Of a DNA stretch of 27,082 nt, positions 1 through 5,386 are shown piece by piece. The DNA comes from a virus: the IMG/VR virus record IMGVR_UViG_3300005613_000343, positions 1-27,082 of that record; one strand, 5' to 3'. Within the stretch, counting starts at the first letter, position 1; the number at the start of each line of letters is the position of its first letter. Both the position numbers and the translations under genes were made by a program. Below the pieces are notes generated by a model that ran no database searches, was not told the origin of the DNA, and saw only the letters and a list, made by a program, of their open reading frames with translations.

Positions 1-17
1 TTAGTTCATTACGATGA
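1..17 (+). CDS. 3' end of large terminase gene (partial copy)
   Basis: These bases encode the last residues and the TGA stop of the large terminase, identical to the end of the complete gene at 25712-26947. They are the left part of the terminal repeat. In a circular map this fragment is the same gene tail, not a second gene. Confidence 0.8.
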
Positions 18-74
18 TATTTATAATAGATTTTATGTTTAATCCATGGAATCATGCTAACCTTCCAAAACGAG

Positions 75-123
75 AAACCCCTGACGAAAGTTGACCCATA
101 ACACTTTCAGATGGGGTTTTTTT
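75..123 (+). terminator. Rho-independent terminator after terminase
   Basis: AAACCCC at 75-81 pairs with GGGGTTT at 113-119. An inner helix GAAAGT/ACTTTC sits across a small internal loop, and a run of seven T (117-123) follows. It lies about 60 bases after the terminase stop and would end the late terminase transcript before the HNH gene. Confidence 0.8.
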
Positions 124-156
124 ATTTAGAATGACTTTAAATTGTGCCATAATTAA

Positions 157-187
157 CTTTTTAATTGTTGACTTACATATATATATT
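157..187 (+). promoter_or_regulatory. Bacteroidetes-type promoter for the HNH gene
   Basis: TATATTTG at 180-187 is a full match to the Bacteroidetes -7 element TAnnTTTG. About 19-20 bases upstream there is only a T-rich stretch (CTTT) and no good TTTG, so the -33 element is weak. The predicted transcript would start about 20 bases before the ATG at 215. Confidence 0.5.
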
Positions 188-214
188 TGACAATGTAAAA
201 AACATAGGATTATT

Positions 215-679
215 ATGGAATACAAAAGAGTAAAAATCAAGGGGTACGAAGATTATGAGATTGATAATGTGGGTAATGTATACTCACTAAAGAACAATAA
301 TCGTACTAAGAACACATCAGGAAAGTTATCTAATAGAATTACAGGCGATGGGTATCATCAAGTAAGTTTATACGACAATCCTGTAAAGCCAAAACAATTA
401 TTGGTACATAGATTAGTATGGGAAACATTCAATGGACCTATACCAAAGGGAATGGAGATTGACCACATTGACCACAGCAAAACAAATAACGCACTGAACA
501 ATCTTCAATTGATGAGTCACGTTGATAATGTAAAAAAGGCTTGGGATAGAAGAGGTAGGTCTACAATCAAACCTATTATCAAAGATTGGTTGGAAAGAGG
601 ATACTCAAGAAAGTTTATAGCTGATAATCTTGGTGTAAGTCAACCATATATCAGTATGGTTTCTAATGGTAAGAGATAA
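215..679 (+). CDS. NUMOD4-HNH endonuclease with C-terminal HTH
   Basis: This 154-residue protein looks like a free-standing homing-type endonuclease. Residues about 1-50 fit a NUMOD4 DNA-binding module (YEDYEIDNVGNVYSL). Residues about 62-100 fit an HNH_3 nuclease: H65 in VHRLVWETFNG, the DHIDH run at 83-87, and paired asparagines at 91-92 and 95-96. Residues about 120-152 look like a helix-turn-helix (RKFIADNLGVSQPYISMVSNG). The ATG follows AGGATTATT. On a circular map the gene lies about 200 bases downstream of large terminase, separated by a terminator and with its own promoter. It could be a selfish nuclease, or could help in packaging as HNH proteins beside terminases do in some cos phages; the NUMOD4 architecture favours the first. 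The family call is firm, the role is not. Confidence 0.85.
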   Translation: MEYKRVKIKGYEDYEIDNVGNVYSLKNNNRTKNTSGKLSNRITGDGYHQVSLYDNPVKPKQLLVHRLVWETFNGPIPKGMEIDHIDHSKTNNALNNLQLMSHVDNVKKAWDRRGRSTIKPIIKDWLERGYSRKFIADNLGVSQPYISMVSNGKR

Positions 680-682
680 AAC

Positions 683-757
683 TTAACAATTTTTTAACAT
701 TGGAAGTTTGGTAGAGTCAAAAAAAAGTCGTACTTTAGTATAGTAATAATGAGGGTG
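683..757 (+). repeat. Duplicated promoter cassette, copy 1
   Basis: Bases 683-757 align without gaps to 2318-2392, with 62 of 75 positions identical by my count. The first 20 bases (TTAACAATTTTTTAACATTG) are identical, as are the TTTG box and the downstream ATAGTAAT and GAGGGTG segments. The cassette spans the promoter and probably the first transcribed bases of the next operon. Confidence 0.85.
707..738 (+). promoter_or_regulatory. Bacteroidetes-type promoter for the AAA+ operon
   Basis: TTTG at 707-710, a 20-base spacer, then TACTTTAG at 731-738 match the Bacteroidetes -33/-7 promoter with one mismatch in the -7 box. The leader to the ATG at 785 is about 40 bases and contains GAGG/CCTC (751-764), which could form a short hairpin. 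Confidence 0.7.
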
Positions 758-784
758 ACACCTCGATAACCAAAAAGTAAAATT

Positions 785-979
785 ATGATGAACACAAAAC
801 AAAATCCTACTGCTGCTCAGTTCGAGGAACTGGCTTCAGAGGTTGGTAACTTAGTTGTTACTATGGAAGAAATGATGTCCCTTTTGAAATGTGACTTCAC
901 AGGGTGGAACATCTCAGAGAGTATGTCACAACTCGCTTACGAACTCAAGCGTTATAACGATAACAAAGAGAAGAAGTAA
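785..979 (+). CDS. Small acidic hypothetical protein
   Basis: A 64-residue soluble protein rich in Glu and Met, mostly helical in appearance (FEELASEVGNLVVTMEEMMSLL), with a Lys-rich tail. No family recognised. It is the first gene of a three-gene operon. Its TAA overlaps the ATG of the AAA+ ATPase by one base (TAATG), suggesting translational coupling. Two ATGs stand in tandem at 785 and 788 and either could be used. Position right after a host-type promoter suggests early expression. Confidence 0.75.
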   Translation: MMNTKQNPTAAQFEELASEVGNLVVTMEEMMSLLKCDFTGWNISESMSQLAYELKRYNDNKEKK

Positions 980-1857
980 TGGAGTATATAGAGACATTGA
1001 AGAATAAACTTACCACTAAGGAACTTGACCTTATGAAATATGGTGGTTTTGAGTACGATAGCTTTGTAGATGATGTTACTGAAGCTATGACAAACAATCA
1101 GTTTGATGATAACTTTATATTTTATTCTCCACCAGGTTTTGCTAAGACTTGGACTGTAAACGAGTTAGCTGAAAAATTAAACATTCCACTTATTAAGTTT
1201 GATGGTAGTTTTGGGTTATTCTCGTTTGCAGCTGACCTTGCTTCCGTTTCATTACAAGCGCCAGATGATGATAGTAAGATTTATTGTTTGTTGGATGATT
1301 GTGATAGTTTGTTTGATAAAAAGAACCTAAACTACTCTAAAGGTATCTTTGACCAAAAGAGAAAGGTTCTTGCTTATGGTATGTCAATGCCACCTGCTTA
1401 TCATATGTTGGATGATATTCAAAAGGAAGCTATTGATTCATTTAAGACACCAGGTCGTAGTGGTTTCCGTATTCCTACTGACCGATTTGTATTCATCGTA
1501 CTAACCAACAAACCATTTTATAGTGTGAATGATGTAGAGAATGCAAGTGATAGTAAGAAAGAATACTACATGGGACTGAATGCTATTAGACGCCGTGTGG
1601 AATATAAAGACCTTGTTTTTGACAAAGGTGTTGATTGGGGATATTGTGCACATATGATGATGACCAAGCCAGTATGTGAGAAGATATATCCTAACATTAG
1701 TTTGGAACAAAAGTTGGAAATCTTACGATTCACATCAAGACATTGGGATATCATTACTGATAAAAACCTTTCAGTCATTGATAAGATGACCAAACAAATG
1801 ATTCGTTTTCCAGAGAACTACTATGACCGATGGGTATCTAAATACACCGAGAAGTAA
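979..1857 (+). CDS. AAA+ ATPase with altered P-loop
   Basis: A 292-residue AAA+ ATPase. The P-loop region is SPPGFAKTW at residues 50-58, so the usual GxxxxGKT has Ser at its first position and Ala55 in place of the last Gly; Lys56 and Thr57 are kept. Walker B is IYCLLDDCD (101-109), sensor 1 is the Asn in VLTNKP (174-179), and an arginine cluster (IRRR, 203-206) could supply the arginine finger. This is the only apparent replication- or remodelling-type enzyme here, so it may load a host helicase or remodel another host complex; that is inference from context. Middle gene of its operon, joined to both neighbours by TAATG overlaps. The AAA+ call is firm, the substrate unknown. Confidence 0.8.
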   Translation: MEYIETLKNKLTTKELDLMKYGGFEYDSFVDDVTEAMTNNQFDDNFIFYSPPGFAKTWTVNELAEKLNIPLIKFDGSFGLFSFAADLASVSLQAPDDDSKIYCLLDDCDSLFDKKNLNYSKGIFDQKRKVLAYGMSMPPAYHMLDDIQKEAIDSFKTPGRSGFRIPTDRFVFIVLTNKPFYSVNDVENASDSKKEYYMGLNAIRRRVEYKDLVFDKGVDWGYCAHMMMTKPVCEKIYPNISLEQKLEILRFTSRHWDIITDKNLSVIDKMTKQMIRFPENYYDRWVSKYTEK

Positions 1858-2309
1858 TGAGTTGGATTGACAATATCAATAAGCAGTTAGAAAAAAATCG
1901 TGAGTCCCTTCGTAAGAAGGGCTACGATGATAAAAAACTCGCAGAACAACATCGTGGTGAAACACAAGGTAAAGTAAACGCCCAATCTGGCCATATGGAT
2001 ACCATTCGTCATATTGGTGCTCCTTTAGGTGGTAAAATTGCCGGTACAATCCAAGGCTCTAAACAATATGTGTGTCCTAATTGTGGAGATAGTGGTAATA
2101 GTAATGCTTGGAAGGGAAAACACTTTGACAATTGTATTGGTAAGGTTTATCAGTACGACAAAGTTACGAAAGAGCTGGTAGGGATTTATTCATCTACAAA
2201 AGAAGCTATTGAGACTAATGGTAACATTTGGAAAAGACAATTAATCAACAATGTAATCATAGATAAGAAGAAATCAGCTTATGGTTTTATTTGGGAGAGA
2301 AAACTTTAA
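1857..2309 (+). CDS. Zinc-finger and NUMOD1-type DNA-binding protein
   Basis: This 150-residue protein carries one zinc-binding motif, CPNC at 73-76 with HFDNC ending at 93 (C73, C76, H89, C93). This form is known from phage homing endonucleases. Residues about 96-147 match a NUMOD1 module: VYQYD, then YSSTKEAIE, then a final GFIWE. The N-terminal 70 residues are basic and Gly-rich, with a GGKIAG stretch. No GIY-YIG, HNH or other nuclease motif is visible, so it looks like the DNA-binding half of a homing endonuclease, kept alone. It ends the AAA+ operon and could guide that ATPase to DNA or act as a regulator (inference). Confidence 0.7.
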   Translation: MSWIDNINKQLEKNRESLRKKGYDDKKLAEQHRGETQGKVNAQSGHMDTIRHIGAPLGGKIAGTIQGSKQYVCPNCGDSGNSNAWKGKHFDNCIGKVYQYDKVTKELVGIYSSTKEAIETNGNIWKRQLINNVIIDKKKSAYGFIWERKL

Positions 2310-2317
2310 TTAAAAGT

Positions 2318-2392
2318 TTAACAATTTTTTAACATTGCAAGTTTGGTGGACTGAAAAATAATGCGTATCTTTACATAGTAATGATGAGGGTG
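2318..2392 (+). repeat. Duplicated promoter cassette, copy 2
   Basis: Second copy of the 75-bp cassette at 683-757, ungapped and about 83% identical. The changes gather in the spacer and the -7 box, while the AT-rich upstream block and the post-start GAGGGTG are kept. Confidence 0.85.
2342..2373 (+). promoter_or_regulatory. Bacteroidetes-type promoter for three small genes
   Basis: TTTG at 2342-2345, a 20-base spacer and TATCTTTA at 2366-2373 match the -33/-7 consensus except for the last base. The leader to the ATG at 2438 is about 55-60 bases and contains GAGG (2386-2389) and a CCTCCTC run, which could pair. Confidence 0.7.
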
Positions 2393-2437
2393 TGTTCTCC
2401 TCCTCGTCAAAGTGAGAACGAAACTGAAAAATAAAAA

Positions 2438-2710
2438 ATGAAAAATTTAAAAAACAAAAATGTTGAGGTGTCTTTTGAGAAAACACCAGAGTATTATCAT
2501 GAGCAAGGATTTCGTATCTTTTGGAAAGACAAACCATCAGATGTATTTGATACTTACGCAGAACGAACAAAGGTCTACAAACGAGAATCCAAGTGGATAC
2601 CTTGTTGGGAGGAGATTGTAAAGTCTTTCAATGATAAAACAACACCAAATGATATTGGTAAGATTGTAAGTAAGTATGGTGTATCTTATGGATTTTATTT
2701 AGCAGGATAA
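2438..2710 (+). CDS. Hypothetical early protein (90 aa)
   Basis: A 90-residue soluble, basic protein rich in Lys, Tyr and Trp. No family recognised. Its C-terminal part (IGKIVSKYGVSYGF) loosely resembles a segment of the next protein (VKELSDKYGIGHTM), so the two may be distant relatives; this is weak. It is first in a three-gene early operon driven by the second cassette promoter and follows an A-rich leader without a clear Shine-Dalgarno sequence, which is common in Bacteroidetes. Confidence 0.7.
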   Translation: MKNLKNKNVEVSFEKTPEYYHEQGFRIFWKDKPSDVFDTYAERTKVYKRESKWIPCWEEIVKSFNDKTTPNDIGKIVSKYGVSYGFYLAG

Positions 2711-2714
2711 TAAT

Positions 2715-2918
2715 ATGAGTGATAGTATGGTAAATTACAAAGGTAAACAAGTAGAGTTTGGAACACTACCAAAGAACGAACAAAAATATCGATGGGCATT
2801 GTTTATTGAGAGTGATGGTTATGAGAAACGATTAACCAACAAACGAGTAAAAGAGTTATCAGATAAGTATGGTATAGGGCATACTATGGAATATATAAAA
2901 AATTCAAATAAAAAGTAA
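2715..2918 (+). CDS. Hypothetical early protein (67 aa)
   Basis: A 67-residue, Lys-rich soluble protein with no recognised domain. It starts five bases after the previous stop and ends one base before the next ATG, as in a tight operon. The segment RVKELSDKYGIGH could be a short helical DNA- or protein-binding unit, but nothing proves it. The small size and early position suit a host-takeover factor. Confidence 0.65.
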   Translation: MSDSMVNYKGKQVEFGTLPKNEQKYRWALFIESDGYEKRLTNKRVKELSDKYGIGHTMEYIKNSNKK

Positions 2919-2919
2919 A

Positions 2920-3249
2920 ATGAAAAAAGAAGACCAAGAATGGGTAGACGAAACCCTACAAGAAGCACTTTGGGAAGGTAAAAGAAAAAGTTTTAATGAA
3001 GTTTGGAATTTTGACTACCACCCATCTCCAAGATTAGTTGAAAGAGAAGATATTATAGAAGCTAAAGAAGTCTTATTAGATGTATTTAATGATTGGTTAG
3101 CATATCAAGAACATATGATACCCTATGTGTATGGTGAACAAGATAATATTGACGATTTCTTAGATACTTTCACACCTTCAGCACAAGTATTGCTATTTGC
3201 AGATTACCTAAATGGATGGGCTGAGGGTCATTGTAGACCTTCAAAATAA
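2920..3249 (+). CDS. Hypothetical acidic early protein (109 aa)
   Basis: A 109-residue acidic protein, largely helical by appearance, with many Trp, Glu and Asp residues and a single Cys near the end (GHCRPSK). No known motif. It is the last gene of the early operon; the next 400 bases hold no gene. Acidic early phage proteins sometimes mimic DNA or bind host enzymes, but there is no direct sign of that here. Confidence 0.65.
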   Translation: MKKEDQEWVDETLQEALWEGKRKSFNEVWNFDYHPSPRLVEREDIIEAKEVLLDVFNDWLAYQEHMIPYVYGEQDNIDDFLDTFTPSAQVLLFADYLNGWAEGHCRPSK

Positions 3250-3309
3250 CCTAACTCCAGCGTCTCTCTACTTCGGGAAAGGGTGGGGACTAAAAAAGTT
3301 TAAAAATAA

Positions 3310-3341
3310 TTTGGAAATTTAAAAATAAAGTCGTATATTTG
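3310..3341 (+). promoter_or_regulatory. Consensus Bacteroidetes promoter before a gene-free stretch
   Basis: TTTG at 3310-3313, exactly 20 bases, then TATATTTG at 3334-3341: a full match at both boxes and the best promoter in the window. The bases before the -7 box (AAGTCG) are also found before the -7 box at 731. No start codon with a useful reading frame follows; the predicted transcript covers the structured region up to the terminator at 3590. Confidence 0.8.
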
Positions 3342-3345
3342 TAAT

Positions 3346-3590
3346 ATATTGTTTCAAAAGGGATTGAGGGAGTGGCAATTTTTAGATTTTGTATTATATG
3401 TTGTAACGCCACTCCCGACATCCTACCAACTTTAGAAAGAGATTATATAATAATAATGTAAGGGGAGTTATTCAGACTTTTTTCCGTTTATTACTTTCTA
3501 TTGTTATTCACCTTACACAATCGGGGTTACTGCCATTACCCTGTTCTCCGAACCCTCAGTCTAATTCCTGGTACTGGGGGTTCTTTTTTT
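3346..3590 (+). ncRNA. Candidate structured noncoding RNA, ~245 nt
   Basis: This stretch lies between a consensus promoter and a strong terminator and has no reading frame (its ATGs meet stops almost at once). Visible structure: GGGAGTGGC (3368-3376) pairs perfectly with GCCACTCCC (3408-3416). It stacks through a symmetric 3x3 internal loop with a tandem G-A/A-G arrangement on GGGAT/ATCCT (3360-3364 with 3420-3424). TAGAAAG (3433-3439) can pair with CTTTCTA (3494-3500), and TGTAAGG (3457-3463) with CCTTACA (3511-3517); their order would make a pseudoknot, or they may be alternatives. CGGGGT/ACCCTG (3522-3527 with 3538-3543) is a further hairpin before the terminator. I do not recognise a known RNA family. 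It could instead be an attenuating leader, but a new promoter-like box follows the terminator. Confidence 0.6.
3550..3590 (+). terminator. Strong rho-independent terminator of the RNA unit
   Basis: GAACCCTCAGT (3550-3560) pairs with ACTGGGGGTTC (3573-3583) over 11 base pairs with one G-U pair, a 12-base loop and seven T (3584-3590). It is the best intrinsic terminator in the window. Confidence 0.9.
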
Positions 3591-3605
3591 ATGCATACAA
3601 TCAAA

Positions 3606-3627
3606 TATTAGTAATGTACATATAATA
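3606..3627 (+). promoter_or_regulatory. Possible late promoter before the tail genes
   Basis: TATTAGT (3606-3612), five bases, then ACATATAATA (3618-3627), about 20 bases before the tail chaperone ATG. The same two blocks recur with a six-base gap before the protease gene (12137-12159). It does not fit the host TAnnTTTG type, so a phage sigma-like factor could read it. The sequence is AT-rich, so chance is a real alternative. Confidence 0.35.
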
Positions 3628-3646
3628 TAGTATAAGAGGAAATATT

Positions 3647-4399
3647 ATGGGTAAGAAGAAAATAAGCGTAGAAGTGCCTGATTACTTTAGTGTAAAACAC
3701 TACAAGTCTATGGGTCAATACGAACATCAAGAAGAGCTGGATAAAATCGTTTCGGTGGTAGTCGCTACTACTGAACATTCAGAAGAAGAGGTAATGGAAT
3801 GGGCATTACCTGACCTTGTATCTATATACAAAGGTATAAGTGGAATACTTAATGACATAACACCTACATTCTACCCAGTGTTTGAATTCAAAGGTGTAAA
3901 TTATGGATTCCAACCTTTATCCAAGATGAGTGTCGGTGAGTGGATTGACTTATCAAGTAGAATGGAAGACCCTATAAAGAATATGGAAGCGATTCTATCA
4001 ATCTTATATAGACCCATTACGGAAAGCAAATTCGATGGGCTAGAGTGGAAGACTAAATCATACATTAAAACCCTTGTAGGTAAAGCAGAATCGTTGTTTA
4101 AGTACTATAAGATAGAAGAGTATGATTCAGAGAAAAGAGAGTGGAGAGAAGAGATATTCCAAGACCTACCAATTGAGTACGCATTAGGTTGTTATAGTTT
4201 TTTTTTGACTTTTACTCTAATGTTGGAAAAAGATATTCTGTCTTATTCGGAGATAGCGGAAGAGCTGAAGATGGAGATGATGAGGGAGATAGACGACGCA
4301 ATAACGGGCCTACAATCCAACAACACTATGGATGGTTATTCATATTACGAAACGTGGAAACAGGAAAGCTCCTCGACATTACGGGAGCAAAAACAATAA
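3647..4399 (+). CDS. Tail assembly chaperone, short form
   Basis: A 250-residue soluble protein resembling the tail-assembly chaperones of Bacteroidetes and marine phages. It has a globular helical core with FEFKGVNYGF, then GEWIDLSSRM (about residues 100-110), then ILYRPI. It stands at the head of the tail module, where lambda-type phages place gpG. Residues 184-188 are encoded by nine T in a row (4198-4206), containing the slippery heptamer T TTT TTT in the correct phase. The -1 frame is open from exactly there to the stop at 4512, after an in-frame TAG at 4195-4197. A -1 slip would give a fusion of about 288 residues, as with lambda G/GT. The start has AAGAGG upstream. The chaperone call rests on pattern and position. 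Confidence 0.6.
   Translation: MGKKKISVEVPDYFSVKHYKSMGQYEHQEELDKIVSVVVATTEHSEEEVMEWALPDLVSIYKGISGILNDITPTFYPVFEFKGVNYGFQPLSKMSVGEWIDLSSRMEDPIKNMEAILSILYRPITESKFDGLEWKTKSYIKTLVGKAESLFKYYKIEEYDSEKREWREEIFQDLPIEYALGCYSFFLTFTLMLEKDILSYSEIAEELKMEMMREIDDAITGLQSNNTMDGYSYYETWKQESSSTLREQKQ
4198..4206 (+). other. Putative -1 ribosomal frameshift site (T9)
   Basis: In the zero frame the codons are AGT TTT TTT TTG, so 4198-4204 is a canonical X XXY YYZ heptamer of T only. The -1 frame has TAG just before it (4195-4197) and is then open for 102-105 codons to TGA at 4510-4512. Its later part reads sensibly (HYGWLFILRNVETGKLLDI) and runs in frame into the 37-residue ORF at 4399. No obvious strong stem follows the site. 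Confidence 0.55.
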
Positions 4400-4512
4400 T
4401 GGATGTCAACATTAACTTCTTCCTTACTTGGTTATCTATGGAAGTAGAGATTAACAAAGAAGAAGAAAAGAGACAACGACAAATAGAAGCAGCACAAAAG
4501 GCAAGACGATGA
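4399..4512 (+). CDS. 37-aa ORF; end of the chaperone -1 extension
   Basis: A short frame starting at an ATG that overlaps the chaperone stop (TAATG) and ending with a TGA that overlaps the next ATG (ATGA). The product begins MDVNINFFLTWLSMEVEI and ends in a charged helix rich in Lys, Glu, Gln and Arg. The frame continues upstream without a stop to the T9 run at 4198, and the upstream part looks like real protein. It is therefore more likely the C-terminal domain of the frameshifted chaperone, the counterpart of lambda T, than a free peptide. Coupled re-initiation at the TAATG remains possible, and both may happen. Confidence 0.6.
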   Translation: MDVNINFFLTWLSMEVEINKEEEKRQRQIEAAQKARR

Positions 4513-4955
4513 AAACATACTTAGAAATAGTAGACAAATTCCAATCAGCAGCTAACTACCATACAGCTATCAATTCATTTGGTCATGGTAGTTTAGATAA
4601 GCTGAATGATAATGTAAATATAAACTATCCTTTACTTTACGTTAGACCACTTGCATCTCAAGGTGTACAACCCTATGGGCAAAGACAATTAACATTTGAG
4701 GTGTATGTGTTGGACATTCCTAAATTGGATAGGACTACTGATATTCAAACAATGTCAGATGCTGAAAGAATGTTGTATGATGTATATACCTTCTTCAGAG
4801 ATGGAGCAGAACAACAAACGTATGAGATTGGTATGACAGGCATTACACCTGTTCAAGAAGCTTTCCAAGACCGAGTATTTGGTTGGGTAGGTATCTTCAA
4901 TGTTGTAACTGATTCAAGTGGTTTAACAATATGTAATATTCCAACTAATATGTAA
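4509..4955 (+). CDS. Tail terminator-like protein
   Basis: A 148-residue protein with the make-up seen in a group common in Bacteroidetes phages just after the tail chaperone. It has an N-terminal helix (IVDKFQSAANYHTAINSFGHGSLDKLN), then NYPLLYVRPLA, a beta strand FEVYVLDIPK, and a helix with DAERMLYDVYTFF. These proteins are thought to cap the tail tube or join it to the head. The start overlaps the preceding stop by four bases (ATGA). The next gene is an HK97-gp10-like protein, the usual partner at the head-tail joint. No catalytic motif is seen. Confidence 0.5.
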   Translation: MKTYLEIVDKFQSAANYHTAINSFGHGSLDKLNDNVNINYPLLYVRPLASQGVQPYGQRQLTFEVYVLDIPKLDRTTDIQTMSDAERMLYDVYTFFRDGAEQQTYEIGMTGITPVQEAFQDRVFGWVGIFNVVTDSSGLTICNIPTNM

Positions 4956-4966
4956 TGGAGTAATTG

Positions 4967-5386
4967 ATGGCTAACTTTGAAAGAATAAAAGATGTAGTTT
5001 TAACTTATACAGATGAGTATGCAAGAGAATTCGCTAATGAAGCTCCTGTTGATACTGGTAGGTTAAAGAACTCTTATAGAGGTGTAGCACAATTACAAGA
5101 GAATAAATTTACCATTGAGATATATGGTGAGTACTATGGACCATTCCAATCTTATGGTGTAGGTCCAGCAGTTAGTCCATTGACTGTGCCAGAAGGAATT
5201 AATCCACCTCCATTGAATGGAAGTACTTATATGTTCAAGAATCCAAACCGATACATCAAGGCAAATCCATATATGCAACGAGCATCAGATAGGGTAACAC
5301 CAAGGTTTGAAAAAGCATTGACTGAGGCTGGAGTAAAAGACGTAGAAGAATTTTTTAATGATTTATCTAAAATAAAGGTATCATAA
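4967..5386 (+). CDS. HK97 gp10-like head-tail joining protein
   Basis: A 139-residue protein with the hallmark APVDTGRLKNSYR at about residues 26-38, as in HK97-gp10/tail-completion proteins. A beta strand with EIYGEYYGPFQSYGVGP follows. In that family the protein sits at the neck or tail top. ATG at 4967 is preferred over the TTG just before it at 4964, because GGAG at 4957-4960 is then well spaced. The TAA overlaps the next ATG (TAATG). Confidence 0.7.
   Translation: MANFERIKDVVLTYTDEYAREFANEAPVDTGRLKNSYRGVAQLQENKFTIEIYGEYYGPFQSYGVGPAVSPLTVPEGINPPPLNGSTYMFKNPNRYIKANPYMQRASDRVTPRFEKALTEAGVKDVEEFFNDLSKIKVS

Larger units (their letters stand above)
1..152. repeat. Imperfect terminal direct repeat, left copy
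   Basis: Bases 1-152 align without gaps to 26931-27082. Six positions differ (43, 128, 131, 144, 145, 146), and five of these lie in the last 25 bases. The repeat covers the end of the terminase gene and its terminator. A replicated terminal repeat would normally be identical, so the mismatches suggest a circular or concatemeric genome assembled from slightly different strains. A true but diverged repeat is the alternative. Confidence 0.9.

Noticed and set aside
52-240. 62-codon minus-strand frame at the left end
   Set aside because: It runs through the terminase terminator and the HNH promoter and ends in the HNH gene; the residue make-up is that of AT-rich noncoding DNA.
3250-3300. Terminator for the early operon just after 3249
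   Set aside because: GTCTC and GGGAC can pair weakly around a long loop, but no T run follows on the + strand, so I do not call it.
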